This document shows, piece after piece, positions 26,931-34,978 of a stretch of 64,000 nucleotides of DNA. Below the pieces are notes generated by a model. The model searched no databases. It saw only the letters and a program-made list of their open reading frames with translations, and was not told where the DNA came from. A program made the translations under genes and the position numbers. Within the stretch, counting starts at the first letter, position 1. Each line of letters begins with the position of its first letter. Source of the stretch: Limnohabitans sp. 2KL-27 (lineage in GTDB: Bacteria > Pseudomonadota > Gammaproteobacteria > Burkholderiales > Burkholderiaceae_C); contig NZ_CXOP01000002.1 of the NCBI RefSeq assembly GCF_001269345.1, positions 1,550,853-1,614,852 on the forward strand, written 5' to 3'.

Positions 26931-27683
26931 ATGTGGATGCGACGATTCAACAGGGGCTTGCGTACCGGCGGTGTTCTGGGCGCTTTGTTTGCTGTGGCTT
27001 TTGCGCAAGCGCAAGTGGGCGACAAAGTGCCACTGGGTGCTTGGGCCATTGACCGTACAGAAGTTACCATAGGCCAGTTTGAGCGCTACGTGCGCGCCAC
27101 TGGCACCGTGACCCGGGCCGAAAAAGAGGGTGGTGGTTTTGAGTATGTGGGAGGATGGGTACGCCGGCCCGGTTGGTCTTGGCGCCAACCGGATGGCGTG
27201 CCTGCCCATGCCGATTTGCCTGCCGTGCACCTGGACTTTGCCGAGTCGCAGGCTTACTGCCGCTGGGCAGGGGGGCGTTTGCCCACAGGCGCGGAATGGC
27301 AAAAGGCGGGGTTCACCGAGTTGCGCGACAACCCCCCCGCGCCTTGGGTGAAAGGCCGAACCTACCCCTGGAGCACCGGTGACAGCCCCCAAGGCGCGAA
27401 CACCAGCGACCCAGACCCCTGGCCCCGCGCAGCACCTGCTGGCGCCACGCGCCAGGGCGTGAACGGCTTGTACGACATGGGCGCCAATGTGTGGGAGTGG
27501 ACCACCGATATGGAGGGCAACCAGCGGCGCACCGTGGGTGGGTCGTGGTGGTACGGCGCTTTCAACATGAAGGCCGACGTGCAGGCCTTCAAACCTGCTG
27601 ACGTTTATGTGGTCTACCTCGGCTTTCGCTGCGCTTATGACCTCACGCCAAGAGGCACCCACCCGAGCAAGACACCCCCATGA
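26931..27683 (+). CDS. SUMF1/formylglycine-generating-enzyme-fold protein without the Cys pair, exported
   Basis: A 250-residue protein with a signal peptide (about residues 1-26, ending FAQAQ) and one FGE-sulfatase domain: DRTEVTIGQFERYV, FAESQAYCRWAGGRLPTGAEW, GANVWEWTTDM, VGGSWWYGAFNM and LGFRCAY. True formylglycine-generating enzymes have two copper-binding Cys between GGS and LGFRC; here that stretch has none, so sulfatase activation is unlikely. It may be a binding or structural member of the fold. Start choices are GTG 26925, ATG 26931 or ATG 26937. It overlaps the following SDR gene by 4 nt. Confidence 0.88.
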   Translation: MWMRRFNRGLRTGGVLGALFAVAFAQAQVGDKVPLGAWAIDRTEVTIGQFERYVRATGTVTRAEKEGGGFEYVGGWVRRPGWSWRQPDGVPAHADLPAVHLDFAESQAYCRWAGGRLPTGAEWQKAGFTELRDNPPAPWVKGRTYPWSTGDSPQGANTSDPDPWPRAAPAGATRQGVNGLYDMGANVWEWTTDMEGNQRRTVGGSWWYGAFNMKADVQAFKPADVYVVYLGFRCAYDLTPRGTHPSKTPP

Positions 27684-28378
27684 TGCATTCCTTGCCCGAG
27701 GGCTACCGGGCTTTGGTGTTCGGCGCCAGTGGCGCCATTGGCCAAGCCTTCGTGCAAGCCTTGCAAAGTGACCCGCGCTGCGCCAAGGTGTACGGCGTCT
27801 CGCGTCAAAGCACGCCAGGCTTGGATTTGTTGGACGAATCCAGCATGGCCGCTTGCGCCCAGACTTTGGCCGCGCAGGGGCCTTTTCATTTGGTGCTCGA
27901 TGCCACAGGTGCGTTGACCTTGAACGGGCGAGGCCCTGAAAAACGCTTGGATGAACTGGACGCTGCGCATTTGCTTCATGCCTTGCACTTGAACGCTGTG
28001 GGGCCGTCTTTGTTGCTCAAACACTTCGCACCTTTGTTGGCATCGGGCGAGCGGGTCATCTGGGGCAAGTTGTCGGCCCGCGTGGGCAGCATCGAAGACA
28101 ACCGCAAAGGCGGCTGGTACGGCTACCGCGCCGCCAAGGCCGCGCTCAACATGCTGCTGCAAACCGCCGCGATAGAGGTGGCCCGCCGTCGGCCCATGTC
28201 GGTGGTGGCTGCCTTGCAGCCGGGCACGGTGCAGTCGGCCCTCAGCCAGCCCATTGTGGGCGGCGAAGCCATGCGCCCCGACGAGGCGGCGAAGCGTTTG
28301 CTGGTCGCGTTGGACGCCTTGCAGCCCACCGGCCGAGCACAATTTGTAGACCATCAGGGGCAGCACATTCCTTGGTGA
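27680..28378 (+). CDS. Short-chain dehydrogenase/reductase, C-factor-like
   Basis: A 232-residue SDR with the nucleotide-binding loop FGASGAIGQAF near residue 15 and the active-site YGYRAAKAALN near residue 150. It is most like the CsgA/C-factor group of small NAD(P)-dependent SDRs. It is translationally coupled to the SUMF1-like gene (ATGA at 27680) and convergent with the radical SAM gene. Substrate is unknown. Confidence 0.88.
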   Translation: MMHSLPEGYRALVFGASGAIGQAFVQALQSDPRCAKVYGVSRQSTPGLDLLDESSMAACAQTLAAQGPFHLVLDATGALTLNGRGPEKRLDELDAAHLLHALHLNAVGPSLLLKHFAPLLASGERVIWGKLSARVGSIEDNRKGGWYGYRAAKAALNMLLQTAAIEVARRRPMSVVAALQPGTVQSALSQPIVGGEAMRPDEAAKRLLVALDALQPTGRAQFVDHQGQHIPW

Positions 28379-28399
28379 TGCCCAAGGCTGTGGGGCTGA

Positions 28400-30325
28400 T
28401 CAGCCCAGTGCCTTGGCGATTTTGTGGCGGGGCACTGTGGGTTTGGGGCACTGGCCCTTGGGCAGGTCAAACCATTGGCGCACATCGGCGTCCACGCCCA
28501 CACCGTGCATGAAGTTGTAGATGGCTTTTTTCAGGCCTTGGCCCAGCAGGTCGTGGTCCACGCCGGCAGGCATGGGGGTTGGGTCCACAAAGCCCACATC
28601 GTTTTTCGCAAACGTCCCCTCGGGCAGGGGCAGCAAGCTCACGCCATAGGCCTCGGGGTTCTGGCCCACGGGCGAATGCACGGTGCAGACAAAGCGGTGG
28701 AAAAAGCCGCTGTGGATGCAGCCGTTTTCAAACAACTGGCGCACGTATTCCAGCGCGTCCACCGTGTCCTGCACGGTTTGCGTCGGAAAGCCGTACATCA
28801 GGTAGGCGTGCACCAGCACCCCTGCTTCGGCAAACCCTTGGGTCACTTGCGCCACCTGCTCGACAGAGACGCCTTTTTTCATCAGATTCAGTAAGCGATC
28901 GGACGCGACCTCGAGCCCGCCCGACATCGCAATGCAGCCGCTTTGTGCCAGCAGCTCGCACAGCTCGGGCGTGAAGGTTTTCTCAAACCGGATGTTGCCC
29001 CACCAGGAAATTTGCACGCCCCGGCGCAGCAGTTCTTCGGCCAAAGCCTTGAGGGCTTTGGGCGGCGCGGCCTCGTCCACAAAGTGAAAACCGGTCTGGC
29101 CCGTTTCGGCGACGATCTGCTCGATGCGGTCGACCAGCGTACTGGCGCTGGCGGTCTCATAGCGGCTGATGTAGTCCAGGCTCACGTCGCAAAAGCTGCA
29201 TTTCTTCCAGTAGCAGCCGTGCGCCACCGTGAGCTTGTTCCAGCGCCCGTCGCTCCACAGCCGGTTCATCGGGTTGAGCATGTCCAAAAGCGACAGGTAT
29301 TGGTGCAGCGGCAGGCCGTCCCAGGTGGGTGTGCCCACTTCTTCAAAGGGGATGTCGGGCTCTTGCAGGTTGATGTATTGCACCTGGCCTGCGCCGTTGC
29401 GGATGAAGGTGCGTTGCAGGCGCTGCACGCTGCGTTGGCCCTGCAGGTGTTCGATCAGGCTGAGCAAGGGCCGTTCGCCCCCGTCGAGCGTGACGAAATC
29501 CACATGGTCAAACACGCGGGCGTCTTTCAGCTCGCGCAGCTCGGTGTTCACAAAGCCGCCGCCCAAGGCGATGCGGATGTGTGGGTGCGCTTGCTTGACG
29601 CACTGGGCGATGCGAAAGGCCGCGTAGACTGATCCCGGGAAGGGCACCGACAGCAGCAGCAGCGTGGGCTGGTGGCGCTCAATCGCTTGCAAGGCCAGGT
29701 GCTCCAGCGTGCTGTCGATCAGGTTAGGGGCTTGCGCGAGCGCTTGGGCCAGCGCATCAAAGCTGGGCTGACTGGCGGCCAGACGCTCAGCATAGCGCAC
29801 GAATTCAAAGCCTTCGTCCACCGCATCGCGCAGCACATCGGCCAGGTCGTTCAGGTACAGCGTGGCCAGGTGCCGGGCGCAGTCGCTTTGGCCCAAAGCG
29901 CCAAAAGCCCAGCCAATCGGGTCGCCGGTGCCATCGTCTTCGTAGGCGTCAAGGGCGGCAAAGCGAGGGCCTTCGGGCAAAAAACCACGGCCTGCGATGC
30001 GGTGGCTGAGCGTGCTGTCGCGGCCCTGCAAAAAGGCAATCACCGGGTCGATGCTGACCGCGTAATTTTGGAAATGGTCGAGGAAAAAGTTCACCGGCCC
30101 CGAACGCGCTGACTCCGGCAAGGCCAGCGCCGCCTCGCGCAAGGCCGTGAGGCCCGCGCGGTTGAGCAAAGCCAGCACGGTCGCCAGCGCCAAATCTTCT
30201 TGCACCGCATCGAAACCCCGCGAACGCAAAAAACCCGTCAGGTAGGCCGTGGACGGGTAGGGCGTGTTGAGCTGCGTCATCGGTGGGATGAGGCTGAGCA
30301 CTTTGAACGGGGAGGGGCTGGGCAT
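28400..30325 (-). CDS. B12-binding-type radical SAM protein
   Basis: A 641-residue radical SAM protein with an N-terminal cobalamin-binding-like half (LLSVPFPGSVYAAFRIAQ and ALGGGFVNTELREL near residues 225-265) followed by the iron-sulphur motif CYWKKCSFC near residue 370. A TIM-barrel segment follows (FHFVDEAAPPKAL, SGGLEVASDRLL). This arrangement is typical of class B radical SAM methyltransferases and related enzymes. The target is unknown and no precursor peptide is seen next to it. It is divergent from the J-like gene across 132 nt. Confidence 0.9.
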   Translation of the reverse strand: MPSPSPFKVLSLIPPMTQLNTPYPSTAYLTGFLRSRGFDAVQEDLALATVLALLNRAGLTALREAALALPESARSGPVNFFLDHFQNYAVSIDPVIAFLQGRDSTLSHRIAGRGFLPEGPRFAALDAYEDDGTGDPIGWAFGALGQSDCARHLATLYLNDLADVLRDAVDEGFEFVRYAERLAASQPSFDALAQALAQAPNLIDSTLEHLALQAIERHQPTLLLLSVPFPGSVYAAFRIAQCVKQAHPHIRIALGGGFVNTELRELKDARVFDHVDFVTLDGGERPLLSLIEHLQGQRSVQRLQRTFIRNGAGQVQYINLQEPDIPFEEVGTPTWDGLPLHQYLSLLDMLNPMNRLWSDGRWNKLTVAHGCYWKKCSFCDVSLDYISRYETASASTLVDRIEQIVAETGQTGFHFVDEAAPPKALKALAEELLRRGVQISWWGNIRFEKTFTPELCELLAQSGCIAMSGGLEVASDRLLNLMKKGVSVEQVAQVTQGFAEAGVLVHAYLMYGFPTQTVQDTVDALEYVRQLFENGCIHSGFFHRFVCTVHSPVGQNPEAYGVSLLPLPEGTFAKNDVGFVDPTPMPAGVDHDLLGQGLKKAIYNFMHGVGVDADVRQWFDLPKGQCPKPTVPRHKIAKALG

Positions 30326-30457
30326 GGGGGGCGTTGTTCTTCAGTCGTTGCGCCGATTATCGACGGGCGCCGTGGGCTGGGTTGGCCGTAGGGGCAAGCG
30401 TTAACATCCACCAGCACCGCGCCCAACGCAGCCCGATTGATATTCCAGAAGACTTCC

Positions 30458-31615
30458 ATGCCCGATATGCCTTCGGACACTGCCGCCACTTTACGCGCTT
30501 TGTCTATCCAGCCCGCCCCCCAAGCCAAGCTCACGCCCGCCCAGCAGCGCTTCAATGAACTGCTGGCCCGCATCGATCGGCTCACGGGGCAGATCGAGCG
30601 GCTGCAGGCATGGTCTGACCGACACCGCTACGCACACATTCAGGCCTTGCGCGAGTCGGTGCTGCTGGCCCAGTCGCACCGCAAAAGCTTGCTGCTGTTT
30701 GTGCACGAGCGTTTGCAAACCGCCGACCTCAGCGACAGGCAGGAACGCATGGCCCGTGGTCTGGTACGCGTTTGGATCGACCGCTTGGCGGGCAGCGCGG
30801 ATGCGCAAGTGCAGGCCCTGGCCGATCTGTATGTGAGCGAAGAGGACGCACAAGAACTCGCCCAAGAACAAGCCGAAGCGGCGCAGCGTTTGCGCGAACG
30901 CATCGAAGATGCGTTGGGTCAGCCGATTGAAAAGCCCGGCCAATACCAGACGCCCGAAGACATGATGGCTGCCGGCATGCGCCAATGGCAGCGCCAGCAA
31001 GAGGCCGACGAGCAACGCAAGGCCGCCAAGCGTGAGGCCCGCAAAGCACAAAAACAAGCCCAAAAGAAACAGGCTGCGGCCGAAAAAGGGGATGTGCCGC
31101 CCGCTTTGATGCGCGAGGCCGATGCGAAAAGCGCCCTCCGCACGGTTTACCGCCAGCTGGCCAGCGCCTTGCACCCCGACCGTGAGCCCGACGAACAAGA
31201 GCGGCTTCGCAAAACCGGCTGGATGAGCGAGGTGAACGCCGCCTATGAAAAAAACGACTTGAGCACCTTGCTGCGCCTGCAAATGCAGGTGACGCAGGTC
31301 AACCCGCAAAGCACGGCGCGCATGGCCGATGACAAGCTGATGGCCTTGTCCTTGCTGCTCAAGGAGCAAGTTGCTGCGCTCGAAGACGACCTGGACCAGC
31401 TGCAAACCCGCCTGAGCCAAGAGTTGTGCGTGCCGGTGCGGGCCGAGGCCGATGAGGCGGTCATGACGCAGGCCCTGCGGCGCATCCAGGCCGACCAGCG
31501 CCACACCGCCGACAGCCTGGCCAGCGACCTGCGCCGCATCCAGAGCGAGGCTGAACTCAAACGCTGGCTCAAGGAACAGTGGCAACTGGCCAAAGAGCAG
31601 GCGCATTTGGGTTGA
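30458..31615 (+). CDS. J-domain-like coiled-coil protein
   Basis: A 385-residue highly charged protein, largely helical and coiled-coil, with a Lys/Gln/Ala-rich stretch (REARKAQKQAQKKQAAAEKG, about residues 195-215). A J-domain-like segment follows (YRQLASALHPDREPDEQER near residue 230) with the HPD tripeptide needed to stimulate Hsp70. It lacks the usual N-terminal DnaJ placement. It may be a specialised DnaK co-chaperone. ATG 30458 is chosen over an upstream TTG. No chaperone partner is nearby. Confidence 0.75.
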   Translation: MPDMPSDTAATLRALSIQPAPQAKLTPAQQRFNELLARIDRLTGQIERLQAWSDRHRYAHIQALRESVLLAQSHRKSLLLFVHERLQTADLSDRQERMARGLVRVWIDRLAGSADAQVQALADLYVSEEDAQELAQEQAEAAQRLRERIEDALGQPIEKPGQYQTPEDMMAAGMRQWQRQQEADEQRKAAKREARKAQKQAQKKQAAAEKGDVPPALMREADAKSALRTVYRQLASALHPDREPDEQERLRKTGWMSEVNAAYEKNDLSTLLRLQMQVTQVNPQSTARMADDKLMALSLLLKEQVAALEDDLDQLQTRLSQELCVPVRAEADEAVMTQALRRIQADQRHTADSLASDLRRIQSEAELKRWLKEQWQLAKEQAHLG

Positions 31616-31649
31616 TTTGGCCGTTCACATGCAGTGGGCCGCTGATGGG

Positions 31650-31680
31650 TTGACACAAATTGTATTCGATCGAATACAAT
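31650..31680 (+). promoter_or_regulatory. Promoter with embedded palindromic operator for the toxin-antitoxin pair
   Basis: A perfect -35 box TTGACA (31650-31655) and a TACAAT -10 box (31675-31680) are separated by 19 nt. Between and over them lies a perfect 22-bp palindrome (half-site ATTGTATTCGA, 31659-31680). The -10 box is inside the palindrome, so a protein bound here would block transcription. This fits autoregulation by the antitoxin, the rule for such operons. Confidence 0.75.
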
Positions 31681-31686
31681 CGAGCC

Positions 31687-31983
31687 ATGTACCAGGTAGA
31701 GACGACCAAAGACTTTGATGCGTGGCTGGATGGACTCAAAGACAGTCTGACCCGCAAGCGCTTGGGTATGCGGCTTCGAAAGGCTCAATTGGGAAACTTG
31801 GGCGACGTGAAGCCTGTCGGCGAGGGTGTGTGGGAAATGCGCGAATTTTTCGGTCCAGGCTGGCGCATGTACTACATCCTGCAAGGTACTGTTTTGATCG
31901 TGATGCTGGGCGGTGGCGATAAGTCAAGCCAAGCCGACGACATCGCATCGTGTTTGCAGTTGGCCCGATTGTTCAAGGAATAA
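31687..31983 (+). CDS. RelE/ParE-family toxin (addiction module killer protein)
   Basis: A 98-residue protein of the putative addiction-module killer family (RelE superfamily): TTKDFDAWLDGLKDSLTRK, GDVKPVGEGVWEMREFFGPG, then the core strand WRMYYILQGTVLIVMLGGGDKSSQ. Members usually act as translation-dependent mRNA interferases. The toxin gene precedes the antitoxin gene, as in higBA-type loci, with 3 nt between stop and next start. The start at 31687 places the palindromic promoter directly upstream, giving a very short leader. Confidence 0.92.
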   Translation: MYQVETTKDFDAWLDGLKDSLTRKRLGMRLRKAQLGNLGDVKPVGEGVWEMREFFGPGWRMYYILQGTVLIVMLGGGDKSSQADDIASCLQLARLFKE

Positions 31984-31986
31984 AGC

Positions 31987-32277
31987 ATGAAACCCCAAAC
32001 CCGTCCTTTCGACATCACCGAGATGCTGCAAGACGATGAAAGCATTGCCGAGTACCTGACTTTGGTGATGGAAGATGGCGATCCCGCTCTCTTGGCCGCC
32101 ACATTGGGCGACATTGCCCGGGCGCGTGGCATGACGCAGATCGCAAAAGATGCTGGTATGGGTCGCGAGGCTTTGTACAAGGCACTTCGTCCGGATGCCA
32201 GCCCTCGCTTTGACACCGTCGCCCGGGTGTGCAAGGCCTTGGGCGTGAAGTTGGTGGCGCAAAAGCTGGTGGTCTGA
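31987..32277 (+). CDS. Addiction module antidote protein (HigA-like, HTH)
   Basis: A 96-residue antitoxin with an N-terminal toxin-contact region (FDITEMLQDDESIAEYL) and an HTH of the Xre/HigA-like antidote family (TQIAKDAGMGREALYKAL, DTVARVCKALGVKL). It neutralises the upstream toxin and probably represses the promoter at 31650-31680. It is 3 nt downstream of the toxin gene. The next 149 nt to the GNAT stop hold no feature I can support. Confidence 0.92.
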   Translation: MKPQTRPFDITEMLQDDESIAEYLTLVMEDGDPALLAATLGDIARARGMTQIAKDAGMGREALYKALRPDASPRFDTVARVCKALGVKLVAQKLVV

Positions 32278-32426
32278 CGATCAAGTTGGCCTCCACCAGC
32301 CGAGCAGGGGGATTCGACAAAGAGCAAAGGCCCTGGTCCTTAGGATATTGATGGGGGGCCGGTGTTCGCGCTCACAGGAGATGGCGCTTGTTCACGGCGT
32401 CGCAACAGTCTGCGATGCCCCCTCTT

Positions 32427-32909
32427 TCAAAGCCACTTTTGCATGAAGCTCGCCTGGCCCGCTGCCGGGTCGAGCGCGTAGGGCTCAAAGCCAAAGCCGA
32501 GGTAACTCTTCAAGGCCCGCGAGTTGCCGGTCAGCACCTCCAGCGTGAGCTTGCAGCAGCCGCGCTTTTTGGCGTGTTGCTCGGCGGCGGCCAGCAAGGC
32601 TTGGCCCACACCAGCGCCCCGGTGGCCAGGCAGCACCGCGATGTCGTGGATGTTCATCAAGGGCCGGGCCTTGAAGGTCGAATAACCCTCGATGCAGTTG
32701 ATCAGACCCACAGGCACATCACCCAGCCATGCGATGAAGCTGGCCGCGTCGGTGCGCGCGGCCAGGTCATCGCACAGGCGCGCTTTCACATCCTGCCCCA
32801 GGGCTTCGCCGCCACCCATCGGGTCTTGGGCGTAAGCGTCCAGCAGCATCACCAAGGCATTGCGGTGGACGGGGTTGCGGTAATCAACGGGCAGGATGTG
32901 AAGGGGCAT
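32427..32909 (-). CDS. GNAT family N-acetyltransferase
   Basis: A 160-residue GCN5-related acetyltransferase with the acetyl-CoA pyrophosphate loop VLPGHRGAGVGQALL near residue 95 and the C-terminal LKSYLGFGFEPY. Its start follows the DadA-like stop by 2 nt, so it belongs to the same riboswitch-controlled transcript and may act on an amine or amino acid linked to glycine or D-amino acid metabolism. Acceptor substrate is unknown. Confidence 0.88.
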   Translation of the reverse strand: MPLHILPVDYRNPVHRNALVMLLDAYAQDPMGGGEALGQDVKARLCDDLAARTDAASFIAWLGDVPVGLINCIEGYSTFKARPLMNIHDIAVLPGHRGAGVGQALLAAAEQHAKKRGCCKLTLEVLTGNSRALKSYLGFGFEPYALDPAAGQASFMQKWL

Positions 32910-32911
32910 GG

Positions 32912-34171
32912 TCAGGCGGTGGCAGGGGTCATGTAGGCGTGCACATTTTGCTGCATGCTGTGCATCACATGGCCTGCCAGTTGGTGCGCGGTGATGGCCG
33001 ACAGTGTCCAGCCCAAATGACCATGGCCGGTGTTGTAGAACACATTGGCCTTTTTGCCCGCACCCACCCGCGGCAACATGTTGGGCATCATGGGGCGCAA
33101 ACCAGCCCAAGGCTCCACCCGGCGGGTGTCCACGCCAGGAAAGCATGCATTGACCCAGTTGACCAAGGGCTTGATGCGGTCGGCGCGGATGTCCAGGTCG
33201 ATGCCATTGAACTCGGCCGTGCCCGCGACGCGGAAACGGTCTGCGCCCAAACGGCTGGTGACCAGCTTGGTCTCGTCGTCGAGCAGGCTCACCTGCGGCG
33301 CGGCGGCCTGGCTGGCAGCATCGTTCAAGCCCACGGTGATCGAATAACCTTTGACGGGGTAAATGTTCAAGCGGTCGCCCAGTTGCGCGGCCAGGCCCCG
33401 GCCATGCACACCCGCGCAAATAACGATGCCGTCAAAACTCAAGGTGTCGGTTTGGCCGTGGTGTTGGACCTGCACTGTGGCGGTTTGGCCGTCGGAGGCC
33501 ACGTTCAGCACCTGGTGTTCGGTGAGGATCTTCACGCCCAGGCGCTCACAGGCTTTGGCCAGGCCAAAGGTGAACTTGTGGATGTCGCCCGTGGAGTCGC
33601 TCTCGGTGAAGTAGCCACCGTAGTACTGGCCTTGCAAGGTCGGCTCGATGGCTTTCATCTCTTCGGGCGTCACGGCGCGGCGGGGCAGGCCGCCTTGGGC
33701 CAGCAGCTTGGAGACTTCGCCCGCGTGGTCAAAGCCTTTTTTGTCGCGGTAGATGTGCAAGATGCCCTCGCGCTTGTGGTCGAAGTCGATGCCTTCTGCT
33801 TGGGCCCAGGCAAAGTGGTGCGCGCGCGATTCAATGGCCAGTTGGGCCGTGGCGATGGTGTTGTCTTTGTACTTGGGAATGGCGGCCACAAACTCGGCCA
33901 TCCAGCTGAGCTTGTGCCAAGTGGGCGCGGGGTTCATGAGCAAAGGGGCGTCGCTTTTGAGCATCCACTTGAGCCCCTTGAGGATCGTGGACGGATGCGT
34001 CCAGACCTCGGCGTTGCTGGCCGACAGCTGGCCGCCGTTGGCGTACGACGTTTCCATGCCGGGGTAGCGGTTTTTCTCGATCAGGGTGACCTGGATGCCT
34101 TGTTGGGCCAGGGCGTAGGCGGATGTGACGCCAGTGATGCCGCCGCCAATGATGACCATGTGCTTTTTCAT
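32912..34171 (-). CDS. D-amino acid dehydrogenase-like FAD oxidoreductase under glycine riboswitch control
   Basis: A 419-residue FAD enzyme of the DadA/DAO family: dinucleotide loop VIIGGGITGVTSAYALAQQG at the N-terminus, NGGQLSASNAEVW near residue 50, and a C-terminal GHGHLGWTLS motif. It oxidatively deaminates small D-amino acids or glycine to the 2-oxo acid and ammonia. ATG 34171 has an AGAGAGAAG Shine-Dalgarno. The tandem glycine aptamer in its leader suggests that glycine is a substrate or signal for this enzyme. The GNAT gene follows at 2 nt. Confidence 0.88.
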   Translation of the reverse strand: MKKHMVIIGGGITGVTSAYALAQQGIQVTLIEKNRYPGMETSYANGGQLSASNAEVWTHPSTILKGLKWMLKSDAPLLMNPAPTWHKLSWMAEFVAAIPKYKDNTIATAQLAIESRAHHFAWAQAEGIDFDHKREGILHIYRDKKGFDHAGEVSKLLAQGGLPRRAVTPEEMKAIEPTLQGQYYGGYFTESDSTGDIHKFTFGLAKACERLGVKILTEHQVLNVASDGQTATVQVQHHGQTDTLSFDGIVICAGVHGRGLAAQLGDRLNIYPVKGYSITVGLNDAASQAAAPQVSLLDDETKLVTSRLGADRFRVAGTAEFNGIDLDIRADRIKPLVNWVNACFPGVDTRRVEPWAGLRPMMPNMLPRVGAGKKANVFYNTGHGHLGWTLSAITAHQLAGHVMHSMQQNVHAYMTPATA

Positions 34172-34235
34172 GAAGCTTCTCTCTTTGATGCGTCTCAAAC
34201 GGGTGGACGAACCGCACACCGGATGTGTGCAGAAC

Positions 34236-34430
34236 GACCCCCTCTGTTTGAAACCTGAGAGATTCACCCGGCAGCCTGAAAGGCTGGGGGCTTGCTCCTG
34301 CGGTGTGCCGGGGGACGAATCCCGGCAGCTCTTCAGAGTGCTGTGTTCACCACGGTCCTTTTGCCTGAGAGTTTCCGGGGTGGTTGCTCCTTCGGCGTTG
34401 AGGACTTTCAGCCCCCAAGCTCTCCCACAG
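34236..34430 (-). promoter_or_regulatory. Tandem glycine riboswitch
   Basis: Read on the minus strand, the leader of the DadA-like gene contains two glycine aptamers. The first runs from GGGAGAGC (about 34427) through CCGAAGGAGCAA to CGGAAACTCTCAGGCAAAAG (about 34355). The second runs from about 34345 through CGCAGGAGCAAGC to GAATCTCTCAGG (about 34252). Both hold the conserved GGAGCAA and CTCTCAGG cores. About 65 nt separate the second aptamer from ATG 34171; this stretch holds a GCACAC/GTGTGC stem-loop at 34214-34230 with no U-run, so control may act on translation. Between aptamer 1 and gcvH (34431-34540) only an AGGCCTGA/TCAGGCCT stem-loop stands out. Confidence 0.93.
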
Positions 34431-34540
34431 TGAACGTCGGATGGTGTCCGACTCGGGGCAATGGTTGCAAAACCGGCGTTGCCCCAACAGGCCAGATTCT
34501 AAGGCCTGATTTCAGGCCTGCCTAGAGATTTCGCCAAAAA

Positions 34541-34912
34541 TCAGTCGGTCAACTTTTTGTAGCTGACCTCGTCGTGCAGGGCATCCAAGTCAGACGGCTG
34601 GCTCAGTTTGACCTTGAAAAACCAACCGGCGCCCAAAGGGTCGGAGTTGGCCAAAGACGGATCGGCACGCAGGGCTTCATTGACCTCGAGGATCTCGCCC
34701 CCGGCGGGCATGTGCACATCGGCAGCCGCCTTGACCGACTCGACCACGCCAGCCACTTCACGGGCGGCAAAGCGCTTGCCGATGTCGGGCAGATCGACAA
34801 AAACGATGTCACCCAAGGTGTCTTGGGCGTGCACCGTGATGCCCATGACAGCGGTGATGCCGTCATCGGTGAGCTGGAGCCAGGTGTGGTCTTCGGAGTA
34901 TTGGATGGCCAT
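34541..34912 (-). CDS. gcvH: Glycine cleavage system H protein
   Basis: A 123-residue lipoyl carrier of the glycine cleavage complex, shuttling the aminomethyl group from GcvP to GcvT. The lipoyl-accepting Lys is K61 in VVESVKAAADV, and the N-terminus YSEDHTWLQL is typical. Neither gcvT nor gcvP is adjacent, which is unusual. It lies upstream of the glycine riboswitch on the same strand, and directly after the terminator of the TRAP operon, so it needs its own promoter. Confidence 0.95.
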   Translation of the reverse strand: MAIQYSEDHTWLQLTDDGITAVMGITVHAQDTLGDIVFVDLPDIGKRFAAREVAGVVESVKAAADVHMPAGGEILEVNEALRADPSLANSDPLGAGWFFKVKLSQPSDLDALHDEVSYKKLTD

Positions 34913-34920
34913 GTCGATTT

Positions 34921-34952
34921 ACAAAAAAAACCTGGCCCTCGAAGGGCCAGGC
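34921..34952 (-). terminator. Intrinsic terminator of the dctPQM operon
   Basis: On the minus strand the stem CCTGGCCCT/AGGGCCAGG (34931-34951) is followed by eight U residues (34923-34930). It sits between the dctM stop and the gcvH start and separates the two transcripts. Confidence 0.9.
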
Positions 34953-34978
34953 GGTATCAGAGACGATAAATTTTAGCC

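Noticed and set aside
26931..27683. Active sulfatase-modifying enzyme call
   Set aside because: The Cys pair needed for formylglycine formation is absent and no sulfatase is nearby.
34214..34230. Stem-loop GCACAC/GTGTGC as a riboswitch terminator
   Set aside because: No U-run follows on the minus strand; it may matter for translation control but is not an intrinsic terminator.
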